Below, in pieces: positions 1 to 5,635 of a DNA stretch of 10,304 nt. Numbering within the stretch: position 1 is the stretch's first letter; every line of letters begins with the position of its first letter. The notes beneath the pieces are model-generated. The model searched no databases and had not been told where the DNA came from. It was given only the letters and a program-made list of their open reading frames with translations. The translations under genes were made by a program, and so were the position numbers. This stretch comes from Deltaproteobacteria bacterium (lineage in GTDB: Bacteria; Desulfobacterota; Desulfomonilia; UBA1062): positions 1-10,304 of the forward strand of contig JAFGTK010000149.1 in the NCBI GenBank assembly GCA_016934135.1, written 5' to 3'.

Positions 1-24
1 ACCCTGTCATCTGATAAATGAGAC

Positions 25-40
25 GGGTAAAAGAGTAACA
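25..40. repeat. Left copy of 16-bp perfect inverted repeat
   Basis: The sequence GGGTAAAAGAGTAACA is the exact reverse complement of positions 831-846. It lies 11 bp beyond the stop codon of the minus-strand gene ending at 52, so together with its partner it brackets that gene and all its riboswitches. In a minus-strand transcript that starts upstream of 846, this copy would lie in the 3' untranslated region and could pair with the leader. It could also be one end of an inserted element. I see no flanking target duplication. The match itself is certain; its meaning is not known. Confidence 0.8.
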
Positions 41-51
41 CTTAAACATAT

Positions 52-546
52 TCAAGGTCTGACTGATATACTGACATCTCCAGTAATGTCCGCGTGCATG
101 TTATATATACCGAAACTGCCGAGGCTTGGACCCTGACCCGGTTCAGAACCGATCCGGATTGCATCGATAGTGAATCGGGGAATATCAACCGTCATATCGC
201 TCAGATGGATATTGAGGCTGGATATCTCAGTCCCTGACGGGGTCTGCTGGGTAACAATATCCATTGTCATAGGTTCGATAAAATCGATATTGGCTATCAG
301 CGTCACATCACACAGGCTTATATATCCGCCCTTTGTATTCCCGCCGAGACCGTCGCTGTCACCCCAGTAGAGCGTATCCATGGTCATGTCAATACCGAGA
401 TTATTCACATCGAATGCGATACCGGCCTGGCCGACAACCTCGCCAAGCTGGTCATCGTTAAGGACATTCATCTTCGCTAAACCTGAATGAGGGATCATGA
501 GCAGTCCAATTATACATAAAGCAGCGAACAGGCTTTTTCTTTTCAT
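52..546 (-). CDS. Small exported protein of unknown function (GQAGI-type N-terminus)
   Basis: This 164-residue protein starts with a typical signal peptide: Lys/Arg at positions 2-4, a hydrophobic core at about 6-20, and a likely cleavage after the LAK region near residue 25. The mature part opens with LNDDQLGEVVGQAGIAFD. Short secreted or surface proteins from Desulfobacterota and other Proteobacteria often begin with such a 'L-x-D-x-x-L-x-x-V-x-GQAGI' segment (DUF6160-like, from memory). The rest is rich in alternating polar and hydrophobic residues, suggesting a beta-rich fold, with no catalytic motif that I recognise. The ATG at 546 has a good ribosome site (AAAGGAG, about 552-558). Upstream lie three GEMM-I aptamers, so expression is probably set by a cyclic dinucleotide, as is common for adhesion, pilus or matrix genes. 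The actual function is unknown. Confidence 0.75.
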   Translation of the reverse strand: MKRKSLFAALCIIGLLMIPHSGLAKMNVLNDDQLGEVVGQAGIAFDVNNLGIDMTMDTLYWGDSDGLGGNTKGGYISLCDVTLIANIDFIEPMTMDIVTQQTPSGTEISSLNIHLSDMTVDIPRFTIDAIRIGSEPGQGPSLGSFGIYNMHADITGDVSISVRP

Positions 547-572
547 TTAGTACTCCTTTCTGATTAGTTTCT

Positions 573-646
573 CCAGGTAACCCGGCTGTCCGCCCATAAG
601 CGGACCCGTGGCTTTCCGTCCCAGGGTTGCCCCTGGTTTGGCTTTT
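573..646 (-). promoter_or_regulatory. GEMM-I cyclic-dinucleotide riboswitch, aptamer 3 (proximal)
   Basis: Read on the minus strand, this block shows the GEMM-I signature: GCCAAACC, then a CCAGGG/CCCTGG hairpin capped by a GCAA (GNRA) tetraloop, then GGGACGGAAAGCC, CGGGTCCGC, a second hairpin (GTCCGC/GCGGAC), and AGCCGGGTTACC. GEMM-I aptamers bind c-di-GMP; a subclass found mainly in Geobacter-like bacteria binds cGAMP. The base I align with the ligand-contacting position 20 is G, which favours c-di-GMP, but I aligned it by eye. The aptamer ends about 27 nt before the ATG at 546. I see no hairpin followed by a T-run between aptamer and gene, so control of translation, or a less obvious platform, is more likely than a classical terminator. 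The P1 stem looks weak here. Confidence 0.9.
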
Positions 647-670
647 TATTCGTACTTCTGTTGAAACCTT

Positions 671-743
671 CTCAGGCAGCCCGGCTGTCCGCCATAAGCG
701 GACCCGAAGCTTTCCGTCCCAGAGTTGCCCCTGGTTTGGCTGA
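671..743 (-). promoter_or_regulatory. GEMM-I cyclic-dinucleotide riboswitch, aptamer 2 (middle)
   Basis: This is the second full GEMM-I aptamer on the minus strand. It has GCCAAACC, a CCAGGG/CTCTGG hairpin with a GCAA tetraloop, GGGACGGAAAGC, CGGGTCCGC, a GTCCGC/GCGGAC hairpin, and AGCCGGGCTGCC. It has the clearest P1 stem of the three (CTCAG at about 739-743 pairing with CTGAG at about 671-675). The strand AAGCTTCGGG differs from the AAGCCACGGG of the other two copies, so its affinity may differ. It is separated from aptamer 3 by an A-rich linker of about 25 nt and follows aptamer 1 almost without a gap. All key elements are intact, so it is not an obviously decayed copy. Confidence 0.9.
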
Positions 744-744
744 G

Positions 745-823
745 GAGGCGACCCGGCTGTCTGTCCGGATTTAACCGGCAGACCCGTGGCTTTCCGTCCC
801 ACAGTCACCTGTGGTTTGGCTTT
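745..823 (-). promoter_or_regulatory. GEMM-I cyclic-dinucleotide riboswitch, aptamer 1 (distal)
   Basis: This is the first aptamer in the direction of transcription. It contains GCCAAACC, a CCACAG/CTGTGG hairpin with a GTGA (GNRA) tetraloop, GGGACGGAAAGCC, CGGGTCTGCCGG, an extended second hairpin with a TTAAAT loop, and CAGACAGCCGGGT. The core bases match aptamers 2 and 3, while both hairpins differ in sequence but not in pairing. Such compensatory change argues for a selected RNA structure rather than a recent copy. It begins just downstream of the 16-bp inverted repeat at 831-846. The junction to aptamer 2 contains GCCTCCTC, which could pair weakly with the gene's ribosome site; that is only a 5-bp match. 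Confidence 0.9.
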
Positions 824-830
824 GTACACA

Positions 831-846
831 TGTTACTCTTTTACCC
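831..846. repeat. Right copy of 16-bp perfect inverted repeat
   Basis: TGTTACTCTTTTACCC is the exact reverse complement of positions 25-40. It sits directly upstream of the first riboswitch aptamer in the minus-strand direction. The two copies enclose an 822-bp unit made only of the triple riboswitch and one small exported-protein gene. Over a 10-kb window a chance 16-bp inverted match is expected roughly once in a hundred such windows, so it is unlikely to be random. Possible roles are leader/3'-UTR pairing in the mRNA, terminal repeats of a mobile cassette, or paired protein-binding sites. Confidence 0.8.
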
Positions 847-1037
847 ATGTCTATTCTCTGTATTCAAAGAATACACATGGAGCCCATTTTATTCAGTTGT
901 CAAAGAACAGTGACGGCACTTCGTGCCTCTATATAAATCCTATCGATTATATCGGAAAAAACATTAGTGAATATATCTCACGGACATGATAAAATGGGCC
1001 TGATCAGCAGTAGATATTCTGCCTACAGACAGAATCC
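847..1037. other. AT-rich gene-free stretch with several inverted repeats
   Basis: No convincing gene lies here. It holds an 11-bp perfect inverted repeat (GCCCATTTTAT at 882-892 and its complement at 989-999). It also has a tight TGTATTC-AAA-GAATACA hairpin (859-875), a GGCAC/GTGCC hairpin (about 914-926) and an ATTCTG/CAGAAT repeat just after the stop of the next gene (1016-1035). None is followed by a clear T-run, so I cannot name a terminator. The promoter for the riboswitch transcript should be here or just upstream. The nested repeats could also belong to a further structured RNA ahead of the aptamers. Confidence 0.5.
946..951 (-). promoter_or_regulatory. Candidate -10 box for the riboswitch transcript
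   Basis: On the minus strand this is a perfect TATAAT in the context GATATAAT. Transcription from it would start near 939 and produce a leader of about 390 nt before the ATG at 546, containing all three aptamers. No good -35 box is seen at 16-18 bp. A TTGACA at 898-903 (minus) lacks a good partner -10. The assignment is weak. Confidence 0.3.
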
Positions 1038-2048
1038 TTAAAAAGGCCTGATAAGAACTACCCGATACCCTGTAGGGGTCATCTGAAATCTCTCCTGGAT
1101 ATTCCCCCTGGACAGGTACAATTTCCCTGCATTGAGTGCCTCGTCGTACTCATACACCCTGTAAAGGTAATAGTTATCCGGATGCCTCCGGGCAAATTCC
1201 AGTTCATGGTTTCTCAGGTAAAACGGTGTATCTGCTGAACCTCTCGTTGTCTTTACCTCGATATATTTAACCTCTCCCTGCGGGGTATAAGACTCGACAT
1301 CATATGCGGCATACTCACCCTCTATAGCTGCAACATGCCTTACCATATGGGCAAGATCAGCCCGGCCGGATTCTATGAGCGACCTCTTTTCATAGGCAAT
1401 AACGATCTTTTCTCCCGCAATATTCAAATCCAGATCAAGTGTTTCTTCATATGAATAATCCGGCGTTTTGTTGTTAAGGAAGCTTTCCGTGGATACTCCG
1501 TCACGAAGGCAGATCTGAGGCGGCATAGTCTCCTCAAGCATGCTCCGTACCGGATGATGCTCGTTATTATTGCTTTCCCTTGGAATATCCTGCAGCTCAA
1601 GACCCAGACGGTTCACCTCTTTTTGTGAAATGTTCCATTCAAGAATCTGCCATTGAATATAGACCGGGCACTCGCGTGATCTGTCATGCCGCAGATATTT
1701 GAGCCTGCCCATATACGTATATCTGCCGAGCATCTTCTGCCGGTAAAACAGGTATATGGAATTGACCAGATCATCGTGTCCGACAAACCGTTGTATCTGA
1801 GGATCATTCAATCGCTGTGTTGATTTTGATTTCCAGGAAAATACGCCTTGCTTTGTGATTCCGATCTCTGAATCCTTATCATTATCCGTCTGGGTGGTGA
1901 AAAAGATATAGTCTCCCAGCCGGTCACGAAGGCTTATTATGGTATGAAGTCCCCATGAACCCTGCCGGGGAATAAAAGGGGTGTCCTGAGAAAAGATCGA
2001 ATGCACCTCTTTTCTGGAATATTTCTGATATAAAACCAGTTGTATCAT
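1038..2048 (-). CDS. DUF3427-like / DUF3883-like putative nuclease (candidate restriction or defence protein)
   Basis: This 336-residue soluble protein has two parts. Residues 1-140 (YSRKEV near 10, TTQTDNDKDS at 51-60, FSWKSKSTQR at 70-79, then LFYRQK and YTYMGRLKYL) resemble DUF3427. That module is usually the C-terminal part of large helicase-nucleases, including the modified-cytosine restriction enzyme SauUSI, where it acts in target recognition. Residues 215-336 resemble the DUF3883 fold of PD-(D/E)XK nucleases: a helix with E218/K221, then YDVESY with D250, a hairpin, and IEVK with E264 and K266, giving a plausible D-ExK active site. No helicase or ATPase motifs are present, so the recognition and cutting parts are directly fused. 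The ATG at 2048 has a GGGAG/AGG ribosome site. No methyltransferase lies next to it, which would fit a modification-dependent enzyme. Function is inferred from family resemblance only. Confidence 0.65.
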   Translation of the reverse strand: MIQLVLYQKYSRKEVHSIFSQDTPFIPRQGSWGLHTIISLRDRLGDYIFFTTQTDNDKDSEIGITKQGVFSWKSKSTQRLNDPQIQRFVGHDDLVNSIYLFYRQKMLGRYTYMGRLKYLRHDRSRECPVYIQWQILEWNISQKEVNRLGLELQDIPRESNNNEHHPVRSMLEETMPPQICLRDGVSTESFLNNKTPDYSYEETLDLDLNIAGEKIVIAYEKRSLIESGRADLAHMVRHVAAIEGEYAAYDVESYTPQGEVKYIEVKTTRGSADTPFYLRNHELEFARRHPDNYYLYRVYEYDEALNAGKLYLSRGNIQERFQMTPTGYRVVLIRPF

Positions 2049-2061
2049 CAGACCTACTCCC

Positions 2062-2090
2062 TATATATAATGATAATTCAACCTTTTCAA
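2062..2090 (-). promoter_or_regulatory. Candidate sigma-70 promoter of the nuclease-like gene
   Basis: On the minus strand, TTGAAA (2085-2090) and TATATA (2062-2067) are separated by exactly 17 bp. The predicted start of transcription, about 2055, leaves only some 7 nt before the ATG at 2048. The message would then be nearly leaderless and the GGGAG ribosome site would not be transcribed. Either the true promoter is slightly further upstream or the short leader is real. Confidence 0.4.
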
Positions 2091-2236
2091 TCACACCTGG
2101 GAGCAGAAACACGGCACCCTGGCATTTTCCATTTCATCTCAATAATACACCTTGATGATTCATGCAATATTTATTCATGAAACAGATTGGCTGTTACCAC
2201 GCGGTTTTCCGGATGGTTCATGACTGCACATCGTCA

Positions 2237-5200
2237 TTATGACCAGGAAGACCATCCCTGTTCACAGCAGAGCATCTTTGATGAGAGCTTATCAGCCTGA
2301 TACGGATTCCCCATGCCGGACCAGAGCCCAGCTGCCCTGCTGTAACATTTCACCGATGTTGCGGCCTTTCCCAGGCATTGAAAATAGTCTCCCCATGCCT
2401 CCATGTTCCATGCAGTATGAGGCTGCATGGAACATACTGCTGCGAGATATGAAGCCCTTTTAAGATACTCCCTTGACTTGGTGTACATCTTCTCATGGAT
2501 AAGGATATTCCCCATTATCCTCAATGCCCAGATCAGCTGATCCTGATTACCGTTTCGTTCATTCCATGAAATGCACCTGCGGGCAGTACTTGCGGCCTCT
2601 TTATACTCTCCCAGATTATCAAGTGTCTCGGCAAGGGCATTGAGTGCATAGGGAAACCTGTTTGCAAGACCATTTTCAAAAATCTTACACGATCGTGCGA
2701 GCAGTTCTTTTGCCTTTTCATAGCCTCGCTCTTCCACCAGGATCCACGCATGATAAAGGTCAGCAAGTCCGAATGCGCCTTTCATATCAGTGCCCTGCTT
2801 TTCGAACATGCTCAGATCCTCCCTGGCTGCATCCAGATCCCCGGTGTACCGTGCATTGAAATATATGGAACTCTGAATTCTCAGATACGACAATCCGCCT
2901 GCCAGATTTCCAAGTTTCCTTTCCTGTTTAATCACCTGATCAAAAAGACGGGCAGCCTTTTCAAAATTGCCCTCCAGGCAGCAGCTGTAGGCGAGATTTG
3001 TGTCTGCCATGAGATCGAGGTCCTTGTATGCACTGCCTGATTGTTTCGTCTTATTGTGCCACATGCGCACATCTCTTATTGAGCCTTTCCACACATAGGC
3101 CGTGAGTGTGGTGAGATGGTTGACTGCAAGCAGGAATGGATCCGGCTCGAGCATAGGCCTTGCCTGATCCAGAAATGCCAGGGCACTGTCGGGTTTTCCG
3201 AGATAGGTGTAAGTATATGCAACCGCTGTCTGTGCAGCACTGCACAGTATCCTGTCACCGCTCACAAGATCCATGGCATGTTCAAAGGTGCTGAGCGCCT
3301 CTGTGAACATGCCTTTCTGCGAATAGAGGTTTATCATGCGTATCAGAACAAAAGCCTCCTGAGAGTGCATCGAGGTTTTCCTGTAGTACCGGCGCAACGA
3401 TTCAAGGGCGCGAAGTGCCTTATCAGGACTGAAAATCCTGGCACATGACCAGATACCTTCCCATACAGCGACAAGATCTTCCGCGATCATAGAACCGTCA
3501 GTGGATTCATTGAGCCATTTCTCTGCTGTCTGGTACAGGGAAACAGCTTCGACCCACGACCCTTCGGCATGGAATTTCCTGGCCGCCATTATGGAGTACT
3601 TCACTGCCTTTAGTTTTTCCTGAGCGAGGTCAAAGTGATACGCGAGGATATCACATACTTCCTCGGTGTTCTCGTACATACGTTCCAACTCACAACCTGT
3701 CTTGTTATGCATCTTCTCTCTGTTGCGTTTCAGAATGGTTCTGTAGGCAACTTCCCGGGTCAGGGCATGACGGAATGCGTACAAACCCGGTTCCTCCATT
3801 TGAATGAATCCGTTTTTTTCAAGATGAATGAGATACCCTGCAACCTGATCACCCTGTGAGCTGACTGCACTGAGCAGATTTTCAGGGAATATCTTTCCGA
3901 TTACCGATGCCTCCTGAAGAAGTGTTTTCAAGTTCCTGCCCAGATTCTCAAGCCTGGCAGATATAAGTTTCTGCACGGTTGAAGGAACAGCTGTTGACAA
4001 GCCTTGCCCTAAGCGGCTCAAAAGACCAGGATCCTTTTCCATAAGATAGTTGACTATTTCTTCTATGTAGAAGGGATTTCCTCCTGTTTCCCTGAACAGA
4101 TAGGCCTGGACAGGTTCAGAGACCATTTTTTCATCGAGCATACGACAGACCATGCTGCCTGTTTCTCTCTTTGTAAGCTCTCTAAGACCGATTTGAATAT
4201 CATGTACACAACAGATTGTCCCCGGTCTGGAGCTGATTATGAACAGGCTTTTTGAAAGGATATCCGTATACTGGAAAAGATATTCCAGGAAATCAAGCGT
4301 TGATGGATCAGCCCAGTGAATATCCTCTATACAAAAGACAAGAGGCTGTTTTGTTCCGACAGATTCCAGCAGTGAGGTTATCGCATCACTGAGACGCGAC
4401 TTCCAAACATCGGGCATAAGTTGTTTATTACCCGGACTTACTCCGCACAGAAAGCTGATCTCCGGCAGATAAGAGGGTTCACAGGAAAGATCCGCAATCT
4501 TGTTTTCCACTTCGCGGTCCTGAGGATCATTCCTTCGGATACCCAGAAGATCTCTGACAAGAAGAGCTATCGGGCAGTAAGGGGTATCTTTTGTATGATC
4601 AAGACACTGTGCCTGTATCCATCTCATTGGCAAGGATACGTGCTTTTTCACTTCCTGGATCAATCTGCTCTTGCCCACCCCGGGATCACCGCTTATCCAT
4701 ACGGCTGAACCGCTTTTGTTGCGCAATCTTTCCAACGCAGACATAAGAATCCCGAACTCCCGTTCACGGCCGATCATTGAAGAGACAAATCCGCCTTGTC
4801 TATGGAGGCAAAGGGGCATGTCTCTGGAAGAAAGAACCCTGAATACACCCATCGGAGCCTTTACCCCCTTGATGCATTTCATACCAATGTTCTCGATGGA
4901 AAAATATCTCTGCGCCTCAGTCCGGACAGCGTCTCCGACAAGGATATCATCAGGGCCTGCCAGGTCGGAAAGCCTTGATGCAATGTTAATAGGCGTACCC
5001 AGAACACCGCAGGAAAATGGACTGCCGGAGAGCTGATCGACAAGAACCATGCCGGAATTTATCCCTGTGTGCATGGCTATCCTTCTTCCGACTACTCCGG
5101 ATACGTTATCGGCCAGTTCGGATGCAAACTGGTGGATCTCCTTTGCAGCAAGTATGGCCCGGATGGAATCATTTTCGTGCATCTCATCTACACCGAACAA

Positions 5201-5485
5201 GGCAATAACGCCGTCTCCTGCAAATTTTTCCACAACGCCTTTGTATGATGAGATTATGAGAGATGCTTTATGGAACAGGGAATCCATAATGTCTTTGAGT
5301 TTTTCAGGTTCGAGTTCCTCGGTTAGAGGCGTATAATCGCACAGATCAGAGAACAATGCGGTAATATGCCGATATTCCTGAATTTCACCCTTCTGCTGAA
5401 GGGCTCCTCCACAGCTCCTGCAGAATCTGTCTGACCGTGTACATTGCCCTCCACATCGCGGGCACGCCATTACATCATTAAACAT
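2237..5485 (-). CDS. Class III nucleotidyl cyclase-AAA/STAND ATPase-TPR signalling protein with N-terminal zinc ribbon
   Basis: This protein has 1082 residues from the ATG at 5485. A TTG directly before it is too close to the AGAGGA ribosome site. Domains in order: zinc ribbon with C8, C11, C22, C25; class III cyclase domain at about 37-215; AAA_16-like ATPase at about 235-560; TPR-like helical repeats at about 610-1060. The cyclase keeps both metal aspartates (D47 in FSD, D91 in AGDG), the adenine-type lysine K87, and the transition-state pair N167/R171 in NIASR. The second purine-specifying position, usually Asp or Thr, aligns with G160, so substrate choice is less certain. The ATPase has Walker A GDPGVGKS (266-273) and Walker B LVFCIED (382-388) followed by HWAD. 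The layout resembles soluble adenylyl cyclases, which make cAMP in the cytoplasm under control of the ATPase/TPR part. No membrane segments are evident. It is the only gene between two intergenic gaps, so probably monocistronic. Confidence 0.9.
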   Translation of the reverse strand: MFNDVMACPRCGGQCTRSDRFCRSCGGALQQKGEIQEYRHITALFSDLCDYTPLTEELEPEKLKDIMDSLFHKASLIISSYKGVVEKFAGDGVIALFGVDEMHENDSIRAILAAKEIHQFASELADNVSGVVGRRIAMHTGINSGMVLVDQLSGSPFSCGVLGTPINIASRLSDLAGPDDILVGDAVRTEAQRYFSIENIGMKCIKGVKAPMGVFRVLSSRDMPLCLHRQGGFVSSMIGREREFGILMSALERLRNKSGSAVWISGDPGVGKSRLIQEVKKHVSLPMRWIQAQCLDHTKDTPYCPIALLVRDLLGIRRNDPQDREVENKIADLSCEPSYLPEISFLCGVSPGNKQLMPDVWKSRLSDAITSLLESVGTKQPLVFCIEDIHWADPSTLDFLEYLFQYTDILSKSLFIISSRPGTICCVHDIQIGLRELTKRETGSMVCRMLDEKMVSEPVQAYLFRETGGNPFYIEEIVNYLMEKDPGLLSRLGQGLSTAVPSTVQKLISARLENLGRNLKTLLQEASVIGKIFPENLLSAVSSQGDQVAGYLIHLEKNGFIQMEEPGLYAFRHALTREVAYRTILKRNREKMHNKTGCELERMYENTEEVCDILAYHFDLAQEKLKAVKYSIMAARKFHAEGSWVEAVSLYQTAEKWLNESTDGSMIAEDLVAVWEGIWSCARIFSPDKALRALESLRRYYRKTSMHSQEAFVLIRMINLYSQKGMFTEALSTFEHAMDLVSGDRILCSAAQTAVAYTYTYLGKPDSALAFLDQARPMLEPDPFLLAVNHLTTLTAYVWKGSIRDVRMWHNKTKQSGSAYKDLDLMADTNLAYSCCLEGNFEKAARLFDQVIKQERKLGNLAGGLSYLRIQSSIYFNARYTGDLDAAREDLSMFEKQGTDMKGAFGLADLYHAWILVEERGYEKAKELLARSCKIFENGLANRFPYALNALAETLDNLGEYKEAASTARRCISWNERNGNQDQLIWALRIMGNILIHEKMYTKSREYLKRASYLAAVCSMQPHTAWNMEAWGDYFQCLGKAATSVKCYSRAAGLWSGMGNPYQADKLSSKMLCCEQGWSSWS
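2403..2435. repeat. 13-bp perfect hairpin inside the cyclase coding sequence
   Basis: ATGTTCCATGCAG (2403-2415) and its exact complement CTGCATGGAACAT (2423-2435) flank a 7-nt loop. The hairpin lies within the last 70 codons of the cyclase gene, where it encodes part of the TPR-like region. A perfect 13-bp stem with a short loop is improbable by chance in this length of DNA. It would form a stable hairpin in the mRNA. No T-run follows, so it is not a standard terminator. Confidence 0.75.
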
Positions 5486-5503
5486 CAAGTCCTCTCATGA
5501 TTA

Positions 5504-5531
5504 AGGATAATATCTGACCCCTGCATGTCAA
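5504..5531 (-). promoter_or_regulatory. Candidate promoter of the cyclase gene
   Basis: On the minus strand a perfect TTGACA (5526-5531) is followed after 16 bp by TATCCT (5504-5509), a 4/6 match to the -10 consensus. The start of transcription would lie near 5497, giving a short leader that still contains the AGAGGA ribosome site. It is divergent from, and about 30 bp away from, the ilvE promoter, so one regulator could affect both genes. Confidence 0.45.
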
Positions 5532-5560
5532 CCCTTTGCAGGCAATGCCGGAACTTTATA

Positions 5561-5589
5561 TTGACCTCATGGTCAAAATAGCTGATAAT
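5561..5589 (+). promoter_or_regulatory. ilvE promoter with overlapping palindrome (putative operator)
   Basis: TTGACC (5561-5566) and GATAAT (5584-5589) are separated by 17 bp, a good sigma-70 promoter for ilvE. The -35 box is one arm of a perfect palindrome, TTGACC-TCAT-GGTCAA (5561-5576), which extends into the spacer. A dimeric regulator bound here would block or realign RNA polymerase. Which regulator is not evident from the sequence. Confidence 0.6.
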
Positions 5590-5635
5590 TGACTGTCTTT
5601 GTATGAAATCGATAGAAATGTGAGGTAAATGGGCA

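Noticed and set aside
1..28. Imperfect hairpin ACCC...GGGT as terminator of the small exported-protein gene
   Set aside because: Pairing has bulges and the bases that would form a T-run lie outside the window, so it cannot be judged.
745..752. GCCTCCTC between aptamers 1 and 2 as an anti-ribosome-site switch
   Set aside because: The complement to AGGAG is only 5 bp and nearly 200 nt away from the ribosome site; too weak to claim.
573..823. Three repeated blocks as a CRISPR-like array or simple tandem repeat
   Set aside because: The blocks are about 75 bp, differ in hairpin sequence while keeping pairing, and match the GEMM-I consensus; there are no uniform repeats and spacers.
458..829. 123-residue minus-strand frame with repeated Q-T-A-G-S/P-type segments
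   Set aside because: The repeats in the translation come from the three riboswitch aptamers, and the frame overlaps the true signal peptide gene. It is not coding.
914..928. Possible sigma-54 promoter around GGCACGAAGTGCC
   Set aside because: The GG and GC doublets are 8 bp apart instead of 10, and the sequence is better explained as a small hairpin.
4671..5036. 121-residue plus-strand frame opposite the cyclase gene
   Set aside because: It is a shadow of the cyclase coding sequence with no domain similarity that I recognise and no ribosome site.
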